Source: Glutamicibacter sp. JC586
GTDB lineage: Bacteria > Actinomycetota > Actinomycetes > Actinomycetales > Micrococcaceae
NCBI RefSeq assembly: GCF_009805585.1
Contig: NZ_VHIN01000010.1
Coordinates: 620,001-684,000, forward strand
DNA: 64,000 nucleotides
Direction of reading: 5' to 3'
The notes below the pieces were generated by a model. The model saw only the letters and a list, made by a program, of their open reading frames with translations. It did no database searches and was not told where the DNA came from. Each line of letters opens with the position of its first letter. Position 1 is the first letter of the stretch. A program made the translations under genes and the position numbers. This document shows positions 44,537 to 52,992 of this stretch, piece by piece.

Positions 44537-45028
44537 ATGATACATTCCCTTGCCAGCACACCCGCCGAAGACCCAATTGCTGACAGTAAACGCATACTGC
44601 TGATGCGTCTTGAGCGAGACCAAGAAATTGCAACGAATCTTAAGCACTTTCGACATGCGCAACCGGGCAGCGTTTTGGAACAAGATGACCGAGCGCTCGG
44701 CAATTATTCTACTTCTGCCTTGGTCTTTGATCTACTGGTAACCGCCGCCCATGTTTCCAAGAGTCTTCAGCAGCTCATTGTCGTAGAAGCCGAAGAATGC
44801 CCCAGCGTCTCGGTCCCCTTGCATGGTCCCTATGCACTCGTTCGAGCCCACCTAGAAGCAACGAGCCAAGCGCTTTGGCTGATCACCCCACATTCAAGAA
44901 ATGAAAGGATAAAACGATGTCTCCAATACTGGTGCGCTGAGGTGAAACTCTTGAATGGCTTTCAAACAGAATGGTCAAAATCGTTCTTCACCCCCAATTG
45001 GTTGGGTCCCCGGAAAGTAGTCCAGTGA
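44537..45028 (+). pseudogene. Host gene truncated by IS insertion
   Basis: A frame of 163 residues from ATG 44537 (AAAAGG site 9 bases upstream) reads MIHSLASTPAEDPIADSK and is coding in character up to about 44998 (SKSFFTPN). The last residues (WLGPRKVVQ) come from the IS left end, so the real C-terminus is lost. I do not recognise the family. The pattern HGPYALVRAHLEATSQALW recalls small helical proteins of unknown function. Confidence 0.6.
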
Positions 45029-46258
45029 CTTTGTGAGTATTCGTGTCCGACAATGGACACAGGAGAAAACACGCAAAATCATGGCACGCAGACACACACC
45101 AGACCAGGTCATCGCTAAAGTCCGCCAAGGACAAAAGATGCTCAACGAAGGCCACCCGATGATCGAGGTCGTCAAAGAACTACAGATCACTGAAGCGACC
45201 TGGTACTGGTGGATCAACCAGTACGGGTCCGAGAAAAACGCCGAAGCCAGCAAACGCGCCAAAGAGCTAGAGAAGGAAAACGCCCGCCTCAAGAAGCTGC
45301 TAGCCGATCAGATGCTCGCCAACGGCATCCTCACCGAGGTGGCTAAGGGAAAATTTTAAGCCCCGAACCACGCCGCCGTGCTGTCCGGATGGCGATGGAA
45401 AAATTTGGGGCCTCCGAACGCTTCGCTTGCCAAGTTCTGGGCCAGAACCGCTCTGCACTGCGTAAGAAAAAACGCTCCGATGAGCTTTGACGAAGCGCAG
45501 CTGAGAGCCGACTTGAGGGCTATCGCGTCCGAGTATCCGGCGTGGGGCTGGCGCAAGGCCCGCTGGCACCTACTGACTACCGAACGATGGAAAGATCAGC
45601 TCTTGAATAGCAAGCGTGTTCGTCGGTTGCGGCACGATGAGGGACTGGTCTGCAAGCCTAAACGTCGTAAGAAGCGCCGTACCGGCCCTGGGGCCGGTGA
45701 GCAAAAGCGACTGACCGCAGCGTATCCAATGCATGTGCTCAGTTTCGACTTTCAATCGGATGTCACCTCCTGCGGACGTCACGTCCGGTTTTTCAATGTC
45801 ATTGATGAGTACACGAGAACAGCATTGGCGATTATCCCGCGGCGGTCTTTCAAAGCTGAGGATGTGGTGGCCGATTTAGAGGGGATCATTGCTGAAACTG
45901 GGATCCAGCCAGCGTTCGTGCGGTGCGATAACGGGCCTGAATTCACTGCTGGCGCGCTGGTGGACTGGTACAACACTGTTGGGGTGTCCACTGCGTTTAT
46001 CGATCCAGGTTCGCCTTGGCAGAACGGTTTCATTGAGTCGATTAACGCCCAGTTTCGGCGTGAACAGCTCTCGGGGGAAATCATGGACACCGTGGTGGAG
46101 GCGAAGTATTTAGCTGATGAATGGAAAGACATTTACAATCAGGAACGCCCCCATGGTTCTTTGGATGGGTTGACGCCGTCCCGGTTTTGGGATGTATGGG
46201 ATTTAGAGAATCAGTTAGCTATCGCATGGCTGCTGGACTGCTCAAAGGGACCCAACCA
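44999..46258 (+). mobile_element. IS3-family insertion sequence (about 1.26 kb)
   Basis: Perfect 12-base terminal repeats (TGGTTGGGTCCC at 44999-45010, its complement at 46247-46258), with partial similarity further in (AGTCCAG), enclose OrfA and OrfB. Left flank CCCCAAT and right flank CGGTCAT show no target duplication. The element lies between a truncated host gene and the tail of a second IS3-family transposase. Confidence 0.82.
45081..45359 (+). CDS. IS3-family transposase OrfA
   Basis: A 92-residue helix-turn-helix protein (MARRHTPDQVIAKVRQGQK, later ITEATWYWWINQYG) with a leucine-zipper tail (ELEKENARLKKLLADQ). The ATG at 45081 is preferred over the upstream GTG. The frame ends in GGAAAATTTTAA, where a -1 slip would continue into the OrfB frame, as in other IS3 elements. 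Confidence 0.88.
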   Translation: MARRHTPDQVIAKVRQGQKMLNEGHPMIEVVKELQITEATWYWWINQYGSEKNAEASKRAKELEKENARLKKLLADQMLANGILTEVAKGKF

Positions 46259-46349
46259 CGGTCATGGAGAATTTCTTTGGACATCTCAAGTCAGAGATGT
46301 TTCATGGAGAGCATTTCGCAGATTTTGCGGAACTCAAGGTGGAGATTGA
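45351..46349 (+). pseudogene. IS3-family transposase OrfB, frame broken
   Basis: The DDE integrase reads in one frame from about 45378 to the element's right end. It has Asp in LSFDFQSDVTS, Asp in VRCDNGPEFT and Glu in NGFIESINAQFRRE. The expected N-terminal part (SPEPRRRAVRMAMEKFGAS, ending RKKKRSDEL) lies in another frame and hits TGA at 45487. A +1 shift near the A6 run at 45468-45473 would join them. The downstream frame runs through the terminal repeat to 46349. The element is probably inactive. Confidence 0.75.
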
Positions 46350-46487
46350 GGTGTATATCGATTGGTACAACAGCACTCGTCGTCAGGAACGACTGAAGGG
46401 TATGACTCCGATGGAATATCGGTGTCATACCCTTGCAGCCTGAGTAAGACTATTATTTAGTGAGTCCAACTTTCGGGACCCAGTTCA
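46259..46487 (+). mobile_element. Tail of a second IS3-family element
   Basis: The sequence downstream of the first element is the 3' end of another IS3/IS150-like element. It ends with GGACCCAGTTCA (complement TGAACTGGGTCC), the typical terminal repeat. Its 5' part is absent, so recombination or deletion occurred at the junction with the first element. Confidence 0.75.
46264..46443 (+). pseudogene. IS3-family transposase C-terminal fragment
   Basis: A 59-residue remnant (MENFFGHLKSEMFHGEHFAD, ending RRQERLKGMTPMEYRCHT) that matches the end of IS150-type OrfB. The upstream half was replaced by the other element at 46258. Confidence 0.8.
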
Positions 46488-46510
46488 TTTGGTCTGCCCC
46501 ATAATCCTGC

Positions 46511-46675
46511 TTAGTTTCTCTCTTGGTGCGTACCTTTATTACTGCCTTGCTTTGGCAAGCGTCGAAGGATCATGACACCAAAAATGACAATCACCAATGT
46601 GGGTAGCAAAGCAGGCAGCAACGCTGCCGAGAATAGATCCCAGAACACGAGCTCATTAAGGGATTGTCCGTTCAT
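46511..46675 (-). CDS. Small membrane protein (54 residues)
   Basis: An ATG at 46675 follows a GAAGAAG stretch and opens a 54-residue frame ending in TAA at 46511. It begins MNGQSLNELVFWDLFSAA, has one long hydrophobic helix (LLPALLPTLVIVIFGVMIL, residues about 19-37) and a basic tail (RRLPKQGSNKG). It lies 27 bases after the secreted-protein gene on the same strand, so the two probably form an operon. No family is recognised. Confidence 0.65.
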   Translation of the reverse strand: MNGQSLNELVFWDLFSAALLPALLPTLVIVIFGVMILRRLPKQGSNKGTHQERN

Positions 46676-46702
46676 TTGACTTCTTCTTTCAGGTGGAAGT
46701 TA

Positions 46703-47401
46703 CTAATCAACTTCAGTGTAAGCCTTCTTAGCGGTTACTTTGAGATAAAGATAGGTTGTCCCGCTGGCAAGCTCACCCTTGGACTTGAAGTACCACTTGA
46801 CATACGCCGAAGCTGGGACGCGCCCGTCGGAACGCTTCTTCTGGAGCTTTGTGACGATGCTTGTATCCTTCACTGTTCCGCCGAATCCCTTGACGTTTCC
46901 ATCTGTAACCTTTGAAATCGAACCGTACACGCCCGCACTGAAGGTGTAACTGGCTACGAATGAAGCCTTGAAGGTTGCCTGAGACTCAGAGACACGGCAA
47001 TTCTGGTTCTGTTGATATCCCGTGCCTGTAGTTACGATGCAACCAGAAATTGCAGCTGGGACTGCGACGCCCTTCGGAGCCCTAAATCCTTGTTCGTACG
47101 AGGTTATTCGGTATGAACCATCAGCAAATGTTTCTCGCAGGTAGTCAGTCTTTGGGTCAGACCACTTTTTACTCTCAACTGGCTTCTTACCGGGAACTGT
47201 GCTGTCTAACACAGCACCAGAAAGAGTTTTCTCAGCGAGGGCCTTCTGGTCAGAAGCGGGCACCCCATCTTCTTGGAAGTGCGCAACTAGTTCTTCGTAA
47301 GCAGTGCCCGTACTATTTATTGAAGCAGCAGACGCCGGTGTCGCGAAGGAAGACAATGCCAACCCCAACGCTAGAACACCGGTTGTTAGAGCCTTTTTCA
47401 T
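46703..47401 (-). CDS. Secreted protein of unknown function
   Basis: A 232-residue protein with a Sec signal peptide (MKKALTTGVLALGLALSSFA, cleavage near ASA-ASI at about residue 25). The mature part has two cysteines (GCIVTTGTG and QNCRVS) and a C-terminal beta-rich region (YVKWYFKSKGELASGTTYL). A GGGAAG ribosome site precedes the ATG. It may work with the small membrane protein encoded just downstream. I do not recognise a family. Confidence 0.75.
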   Translation of the reverse strand: MKKALTTGVLALGLALSSFATPASAASINSTGTAYEELVAHFQEDGVPASDQKALAEKTLSGAVLDSTVPGKKPVESKKWSDPKTDYLRETFADGSYRITSYEQGFRAPKGVAVPAAISGCIVTTGTGYQQNQNCRVSESQATFKASFVASYTFSAGVYGSISKVTDGNVKGFGGTVKDTSIVTKLQKKRSDGRVPASAYVKWYFKSKGELASGTTYLYLKVTAKKAYTEVD

Positions 47402-47777
47402 TTACTTCCCGCCCTTTTATTATAAGTAACATCTTGATCATAACTACAAGCTGGGATTTTATCTATACTACTTAAGTATGGTTGCTTCGCAAGTGATTGT
47501 TTGATACGAAGCATCAAATCAAGATCGATAACGGTCGTTATTGATTACTGCCCCACGAGTGACGAACGATCATCCCCTGATGACGGATGCCCGGGATCTG
47601 GTGATGTTTTGGCCTAGCTCAATTCAGCGCGTCGGTGGCCAATCAGAAACCGATTCACTGGTTACCGCTCTGGACCCGCATTTATTGCAAGTGGCAGGCT
47701 AGGCTGTGAGCAAGAAAATCAACACTGCAAGAAACACCTTGCCGACCTTACAGCGGGCGAGATGAAATGATATAGCA
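47402..47777. other. Intergenic region with a promoter for the secreted-protein gene
   Basis: The stretch holds a perfect -10 box TATAAT (minus strand, 47419-47424) with a TTGTAG box 19 bases upstream (47444-47449), a likely promoter for the secreted-protein gene. Downstream of it a short frame around 47580-47702 is unassigned. No other feature is visible. Confidence 0.5.
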
Positions 47778-48446
47778 ATGACCAAATCCACTGAAGGCGG
47801 GTCCCAGACCTTGAGCCGCGGGCTCGAAGCACTGACCCTCATTGGCGAATCGTCGACACCCATCAGTGTTGCCGAACTCGCTGCCCAATTGGGGATCCAC
47901 CGTTCCATGGCATACCGACTGGTCAAGACCTTTGAACAGCACGGCTTTGTTGAGCGCTCAGCCTCTGGCGATTTAGAACTGGGTGCACGTCTGGGCGCAC
48001 TAGCCCGCAACGTTGCCAAGTCCTTGCAGTCCGCGGCGACCCCTCATCTGGCGTCGGTCTCCGACGAGCTAGGGATGACCGCTTTGCTGGTAGTATTTGA
48101 CGGCGAAGCCGCCGTCACCCTAAGCACCGCAGAACCACGACTGGCTGATGCAACGGTGGCCCAGCGCCCCGGCACACGCCACCCCATCGATAATGGTGCG
48201 CCCGGTCGTGTGATCCGTTCGCAGCTGAACCCCGCCGAATACCCGGCCAAGGATTTTGAGTCTAGCCACGATGAAGTGATCCCCGGATTACATTCCATCG
48301 CCGTTCCGCTGGTTCTTCCCCATGCAAAACCGGCAGCCATCGCAGTGATTTATCCACCGCTTGAGCTCGACGAGCAACACATCGCCCAGGTGCTCACCTC
48401 CGCCTCCCAGCGCATCTCTGCGTCGCTGGGGATCCGGTTGAAGTAA
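47778..48446 (+). CDS. IclR-family regulator
   Basis: A 222-residue regulator with the IclR helix-turn-helix (ISVAELAAQLGIHRSMAYRL, residues about 29-48) and a C-terminal effector domain (TRHPIDNGAPGRVI, HSIAVPLVLPHAKPAAIAV). IclR proteins often control aromatic or organic acid catabolism. No target is adjacent. The hydroxylase and permease genes at 38.9-42.8 kb may have been neighbours before IS events separated them, which is a guess. Confidence 0.92.
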   Translation: MTKSTEGGSQTLSRGLEALTLIGESSTPISVAELAAQLGIHRSMAYRLVKTFEQHGFVERSASGDLELGARLGALARNVAKSLQSAATPHLASVSDELGMTALLVVFDGEAAVTLSTAEPRLADATVAQRPGTRHPIDNGAPGRVIRSQLNPAEYPAKDFESSHDEVIPGLHSIAVPLVLPHAKPAAIAVIYPPLELDEQHIAQVLTSASQRISASLGIRLK

Positions 48447-48478
48447 ACACCTGAGCGATGGATCTTCGGTATCAGCGA

Positions 48479-48643
48479 CTAGGCCGTGCACGCCTCATTG
48501 GAGCACCCAGCATCACGCGGTTTGTAAGTCTGCGTTCCTTCGACCTGTTCCCACACGATGTGACGATGCTGTCCGCAGCGCTGACAGGAAGGAGCTAGAT
48601 AAGTGGCCCGCTCCTCCATGGTGTATGTCCGAAAATCACCCAT
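48479..48643 (-). CDS. Small zinc-ribbon-like protein (54 residues)
   Basis: The ATG at 48643 follows an AGAGG ribosome site. The 54-residue frame (MGDFRTYTMEERATYLAPS at the start) contains a CQRC pair at residues 20-23 and a second pair at 47 and 52 (CSNEAC), a plausible zinc-binding ribbon. It is convergent with the IclR gene. I do not know its role. Confidence 0.6.
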   Translation of the reverse strand: MGDFRTYTMEERATYLAPSCQRCGQHRHIVWEQVEGTQTYKPRDAGCSNEACTA

Positions 48644-48862
48644 CAGAACCTCTTTTCAAAGAGCCCCGAAACCCTGTCACGGGGCGTGCTGGACCTGCTT
48701 GGTGCCTTCACTCTACGCGCGGTTTTCACCACCGGCTAGAGCCTTGTCCAAACAGTTACCCACAGCCTGCAAAGCAACATTTTTGATCTCCTGCCACACT
48801 GAGGCCATGAATCCACAGCACTCGCGGAAACTGCAGACGCAAACCGCCGGAAAGGTCAGATA

Positions 48863-49627
48863 ATGAGCACCTCGGAACAGAAGCTTGAGCGGCTCAAAGA
48901 ACGTATCGCGTTACTACTGAACAAGGCTGAAAACACTAATTTTCCGGCAGAAGCACAGACCTTCCAGGAACATGCCGAACGCCTGATGGTTCGCTACGGG
49001 ATCGGCCGTGCAGAATTGGATGCACAACCCGCCCATGGCAAAAAGAAGGAACCGATCCTCGAAGCCCACTTCGATATGCGCGGCACCTACCGTCTTGGTC
49101 AGCGCGACGGACTATCCGTAGTGGGTCATGCTTTCCGTACCGTGACGTTACTGCAAACGAACTATTCGAATTTCTGTCGGCTGTACATCATCGGTCATGA
49201 GTCTGATGTTGCCACCGTGAAAAACTTATTCTCGTCCTTGGTTATCCAGGCCAGCCTTGCCATGAGCCACTGGTGGAGCATTGAGGGTAAGCACATTGCG
49301 TGGGACCGGACAGGCTCTGAAAAAGTCATTGAGCGCCGTGAATTCCAGCGCAGCTTCTATCTTCAGGTGGCCGAACGCATCCATGGTCTCTATCAAGAGG
49401 AAAGCGAACACAATGGAAGTGGTACCGAGCTGGTCTTAGTCAGTCGCAAGGAGCAGGTTGACGACTTTGTCAGCGAGAAATACCCGTCCCTGCGCCGCAG
49501 TAGAAATCGGGCGGCCAGCGGGAGTATCAATGCCGCCTACGCCGGTCGCGTTGCAGGAAGCCGTGCAGATCTAGGGTTCGGCAAGGACGTTGAAGGTCGC
49601 GGGACAGCGGGAGAAGTTGCGAGCTAG
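48863..49627 (+). CDS. DUF2786 protein
   Basis: A 254-residue protein. The N-terminal DUF2786 domain (residues about 8-45) reads LKERIALLLNKAENTNFPAE, followed by LMVRYGIGRAELDA. The middle region holds a DUF7168-like part (HEFRT-type FRTVTLLQTNYSNF, MSHWW). Some relatives occur near phage or mobile DNA. An AAAGGTC site precedes the ATG. Function unknown. Confidence 0.87.
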   Translation: MSTSEQKLERLKERIALLLNKAENTNFPAEAQTFQEHAERLMVRYGIGRAELDAQPAHGKKKEPILEAHFDMRGTYRLGQRDGLSVVGHAFRTVTLLQTNYSNFCRLYIIGHESDVATVKNLFSSLVIQASLAMSHWWSIEGKHIAWDRTGSEKVIERREFQRSFYLQVAERIHGLYQEESEHNGSGTELVLVSRKEQVDDFVSEKYPSLRRSRNRAASGSINAAYAGRVAGSRADLGFGKDVEGRGTAGEVAS

Positions 49628-49639
49628 CGGATTCGATCT

Positions 49640-49677
49640 CTTTACTCGAAATTTCACCCCCAAAATTTCGAGTAAAG
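49640..49677 (+). terminator. Terminator after the DUF2786 gene
   Basis: Perfect 15-base inverted repeat (CTTTACTCGAAATTT and its complement) with an 8-base loop, followed by ATTTTTTAG. A strong rho-independent terminator 13 bases after the stop. Confidence 0.9.
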
Positions 49678-49759
49678 ATTTTTTAGTGGGAATTTTTGGT
49701 CAGCAGATACGCCAAAGGACCGCCCCTACTCGGAACGGTCCCCTCAACTGCATTATGGA

Positions 49760-50218
49760 TTAGCTCAGCTTGGCGCGAACCATCTGCGAGACTGCCTTAC
49801 CGTCGAAACGGCCAGCAATTTCTGCACCCACTAGCTTCATCGCCTGACCCATATCCTTCATGGTCAGCTCATGATCCGCGGCAAGTTCAGCCATAACTTT
49901 GTCCACGATGCTCTGTGCTTCTGCTTCGTCTAGCATCTTCGGCAGGTAAGTCGAGATGAACGCTGCTTCGGCCAGCTCACGTTCGGCCAGTTCAGTGCGA
50001 CCGTCTTTAGCTGCCAGTTCTGCAGTTTCTTCGCGGTTGCTCACTTCCTTGCGCAACAGGTTCTCGACATCCTGGTCGTTCAGTTCGCTTGGGTTCTTCC
50101 CCGACTTTTCTCGGGTGCCGATAGCACTGAGGATATTGCGCAGGGTGGTCTTCTCCAGTTCGTTACCTGCCTTCAAATGGGCAATGCTGTCCTCGCGCAG
50201 GCGATCTTTTAAACTCAT
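49760..50218 (-). CDS. GatB/YqeY-domain protein
   Basis: A 152-residue protein of the YqeY family (LKDRLREDSIAHLKAGNELE at the start, and KDMGQAMKLVGAEIAGRFDG near the C-terminus). The domain resembles the tRNA-binding part of the GatB amidotransferase subunit. The function of stand-alone copies is not settled. The start has a weak GCGAG site. Confidence 0.93.
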   Translation of the reverse strand: MSLKDRLREDSIAHLKAGNELEKTTLRNILSAIGTREKSGKNPSELNDQDVENLLRKEVSNREETAELAAKDGRTELAERELAEAAFISTYLPKMLDEAEAQSIVDKVMAELAADHELTMKDMGQAMKLVGAEIAGRFDGKAVSQMVRAKLS

Positions 50219-50303
50219 GTGGAACTCGCTTTCAAAGTACGTGTGGTAAAAACTTTACTCGCTTTCCCGCAGTACTTTTCTGACGTCTTGGTATGGTGAC
50301 ATA

Positions 50304-51695
50304 ATGAAACCACTGCGTCTAGGAGCGATATTCCTCGCGCTAGTTCTCGCAGTGACCGTTGCGGCGATCTGGCAACCTTGGAAAATCTTCGACGGTTGCA
50401 AAGCACCAGAAGAATTCTGTGTTGTGGCCTCCGAGCTAGAGAGCCAAGAAGGCGTCCAAGAAGTTGCCGTAGATTTCGAGGTCACCAAAGTGGACGCCAA
50501 GGACGGTGATTCCTCCCGTGCAACGTGGACTGTACACCTAGATAGGAATCTGGACGGCACTAGCGCCGGCGAATTGGCTGCGCACAGCTCCGAACAGATC
50601 CGCACGTTCAGCGATACTCGTCCCCTAACGCAGAGTTCGCTGCGTTTTGTCGCCGGAGAACCCCATGACTCGGATGTACCAAATCTGAAATTGTATCCAT
50701 TGGATGTCTCTGACAGTGATCAAATCAAGGAACAGCTCAGCCAAGCCTTTGCGTTACTCAAGCTTGGAGCTACCAGCGTTTCTCAAGGATCCGCCACGGC
50801 CGAAGACGCCAAATCCATGAAGATCTTGTCCAGATACGCAGCCGACCACGGTCAATCGCTCACGCTGAACTTAGCCGATGGATCTGTGCTGTTTTCCTCC
50901 GAGCCTCCGCTGAATACCGAGGCACTAGATCTAACCCTCGAAGTAGCAGCGCTGAATTCGGTAGTAAACACCACGTTCGGGTCCAGCGGACTTTCGGTGC
51001 ACGCTGGAACAGCTTCCGGTTCAGAACAAACCGCCCGCGTAAAAAAGTGGCTCAGCGAGCATCCACCGTTGAAGGAGCCGACGCCCTTCACGCTATCCAG
51101 CCCGGGATACGCAGAGATTGTCGAAGGCTGGATCGGCAACAAGGTTCCCGAATCTCAGATTGCTCGCCCGGCGCGATTGCCAGAAGGCGTCAGCTCGTGG
51201 CCGGATAATCCTGCTGCGCGGTCCTGCGCTCAGGGTGATCTTGAGGTGACTCTGGGCTCCCCCGATGCAGCCTTAGGTTCTAGATATATGACAGTCTTCG
51301 CCAATAATAAATCTGAGAGCGCTTGCGCGGTCAATGGCTACCCAACCATTGACTTCGTTAATGCCCGAGGGAAGAAACAACAGAATCTCACCCTGACGCC
51401 GATGCCTGACATCAAAGCTCAGCGGGTGGTGATCCCTGCCGGTGAAAGTATCATCTCGGCCTTGAAGTGGAAGGCCATGTCCACGGCTAATGATCCTGAC
51501 GTATCAACAGCCCTGAGTATTGTGGCAGCCCGTGGCTTCGATGCCGTGGAATTGATCCCCATGGACGCTGATCAGGCCACACCATTAGACATTCTTGATG
51601 GTGGAGAAGTCACCCAGAGCCCTTGGTTGCAGGCCCTGGATGGCTGGCGGATCCCGAGCGATGTCGGTGATCAGCCAGCCAGGACGCGTCCCTAG
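50304..51695 (+). CDS. Membrane-anchored DUF4232 protein
   Basis: A 463-residue protein with one N-terminal membrane helix (LGAIFLALVLAVTVAAIW) and a C-terminal DUF4232 domain (about residues 305-440: RSCAQGDLEVTLGSPDAAL, SACAVNGYPTIDFVNARG). The middle 270 residues are unlike any family I know. DUF4232 is common in secreted actinobacterial proteins. A GGTGA site precedes the ATG. Confidence 0.85.
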   Translation: MKPLRLGAIFLALVLAVTVAAIWQPWKIFDGCKAPEEFCVVASELESQEGVQEVAVDFEVTKVDAKDGDSSRATWTVHLDRNLDGTSAGELAAHSSEQIRTFSDTRPLTQSSLRFVAGEPHDSDVPNLKLYPLDVSDSDQIKEQLSQAFALLKLGATSVSQGSATAEDAKSMKILSRYAADHGQSLTLNLADGSVLFSSEPPLNTEALDLTLEVAALNSVVNTTFGSSGLSVHAGTASGSEQTARVKKWLSEHPPLKEPTPFTLSSPGYAEIVEGWIGNKVPESQIARPARLPEGVSSWPDNPAARSCAQGDLEVTLGSPDAALGSRYMTVFANNKSESACAVNGYPTIDFVNARGKKQQNLTLTPMPDIKAQRVVIPAGESIISALKWKAMSTANDPDVSTALSIVAARGFDAVELIPMDADQATPLDILDGGEVTQSPWLQALDGWRIPSDVGDQPARTRP

Positions 51696-51705
51696 GCGAA
51701 CGAGG

Positions 51706-52980
51706 TTACTGCTCTCGTGGCGGGAACTTCTTGTACTTGCGGTAGTGGTTCACCGCGTTGAGCACCAGGTAGGCCTTACGGCGTGGGTTCTTTTCGGCGG
51801 CGAACTTTAATGGGTTGGACACCTTGCCTGCTTTGAGCAGTGCAGCAGCCTTCTTGCCGGTAGCACTGTCCAAGAATCGACCCAACAGGTGGTGCGGCAA
51901 GACGGTGAACAGATGCTCACGGCGTAACTGCAATACCCCGGCAGGAGTTTCCATCACGGCTTCGGTCTGCGGGTCGGAGTTATCAAACTCTGGCCCCAAG
52001 AATTCGGTGACGTAGAACCGGGCAGGGTTCACGCCGGCCGCGGTGAGATAGAAGTGGTTTCTTCCCAGCCGTGGGTTGATCTCAAAGAACTTGATCGTGT
52101 TATCACGGCGGTCATATTTGGCATCGATCATTGCGATTCCGCGCCAGCCCAGCTCTTCGAGCATGCGTGCACCATCGGCGGCCATCTGGTCGTTCTGCCC
52201 GGTCACGATAGCTGCCGAGTTACCCAGCACCAATGGTGCATGTTCCTCGATGACTACTTCGCCGTAGCCGGCGAAGATGACCTTGCCTTCCTGGGTGGCG
52301 AAGTAGGTGCACAGACGCATTGCGTCGTCCCCTCCGGGGACGTACTCCTGCAAGATGTAGCCGGAGGTGTAGCCGCTCGCGTCAATTTTGGTCAGCAACG
52401 CGTCGAGGTCTGCGCGGCTGTTGATCGTGTGGATCTTCTGCTTGCCCTCAAACTTCGCTGCGATCCAGTCGGCCGAGCTCGATGGTTTGCCGATCAGTGG
52501 ATAGGTGAATTCTTTGGCCTTGGATTCCACCGCATCGCCCGGGTAGTACACGGCGGTGCGTGGGTGAGCGATGTCCAGCTTTTCGGCCAGCGCGTAGAAG
52601 TTTTCCTTCAACGCGGCTGCTTCGATGGTTTCCAGCTCTGGGTAGGGAATCACGTAGTGCGTTTCGAGCTGCTCACGGTGCTTGGCGATCAGCATGATGT
52701 GGAAGTCCAACGAGCCGAAGAGCATCAGCGGGCGTGCTGAATCTGCACTCAATTCACTAGCGAGCTCGATCAGCGCCTGCACGACGCGGCCCTCGTCGGC
52801 CATGGAGCCGATGGGGCATAGGTCGATGGCGATCGAGTGTTCGATGACGCCATTTCCTGCCGCTGGCAGTACGACCGAGCGCACGGCGTAGGCTTCGTAA
52901 AATTCGCGCGCCAGGGTGTAGGTGCCAATATCGCCACCGAGAATGACCGGAACGAATGGCTGGGTTGGATCAATTGCCAC
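51706..52980 (-). CDS. ATP-grasp carboxylate-amine ligase
   Basis: A 424-residue ATP-grasp enzyme. The ATP-binding region includes YPLIGKPSSSADWIA (residues about 167-181), YILQEYVPGGDDAMRL and the metal-binding FFEINPRLGRNHF near 316. It resembles D-aspartate-ligase-type enzymes that add an acidic residue to a peptidoglycan precursor. It starts at GTG 52980 with a GGGAAG site, 12 bases after the FemX gene on the same strand. With FemX it probably builds the interpeptide bridge, as argued in the findings. Confidence 0.9.
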   Translation of the reverse strand: MAIDPTQPFVPVILGGDIGTYTLAREFYEAYAVRSVVLPAAGNGVIEHSIAIDLCPIGSMADEGRVVQALIELASELSADSARPLMLFGSLDFHIMLIAKHREQLETHYVIPYPELETIEAAALKENFYALAEKLDIAHPRTAVYYPGDAVESKAKEFTYPLIGKPSSSADWIAAKFEGKQKIHTINSRADLDALLTKIDASGYTSGYILQEYVPGGDDAMRLCTYFATQEGKVIFAGYGEVVIEEHAPLVLGNSAAIVTGQNDQMAADGARMLEELGWRGIAMIDAKYDRRDNTIKFFEINPRLGRNHFYLTAAGVNPARFYVTEFLGPEFDNSDPQTEAVMETPAGVLQLRREHLFTVLPHHLLGRFLDSATGKKAAALLKAGKVSNPLKFAAEKNPRRKAYLVLNAVNHYRKYKKFPPREQ

Positions 52981-52992
52981 GAAAGTGCTTCC

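Noticed and set aside
45464-45480. A6 run in OrfB as a programmed -1 slip site
   Set aside because: A AAA AAC would slip in the wrong direction to join the two OrfB frames; a +1 step is needed, so a mutation or base error is more likely.
38330-47401. Decayed secreted gene at 38.3 kb as a copy of the secreted gene at 46.7 kb
   Set aside because: Both have a signal peptide and a C-terminal WYF stretch, but the rest does not align by eye, so common origin is not supported.
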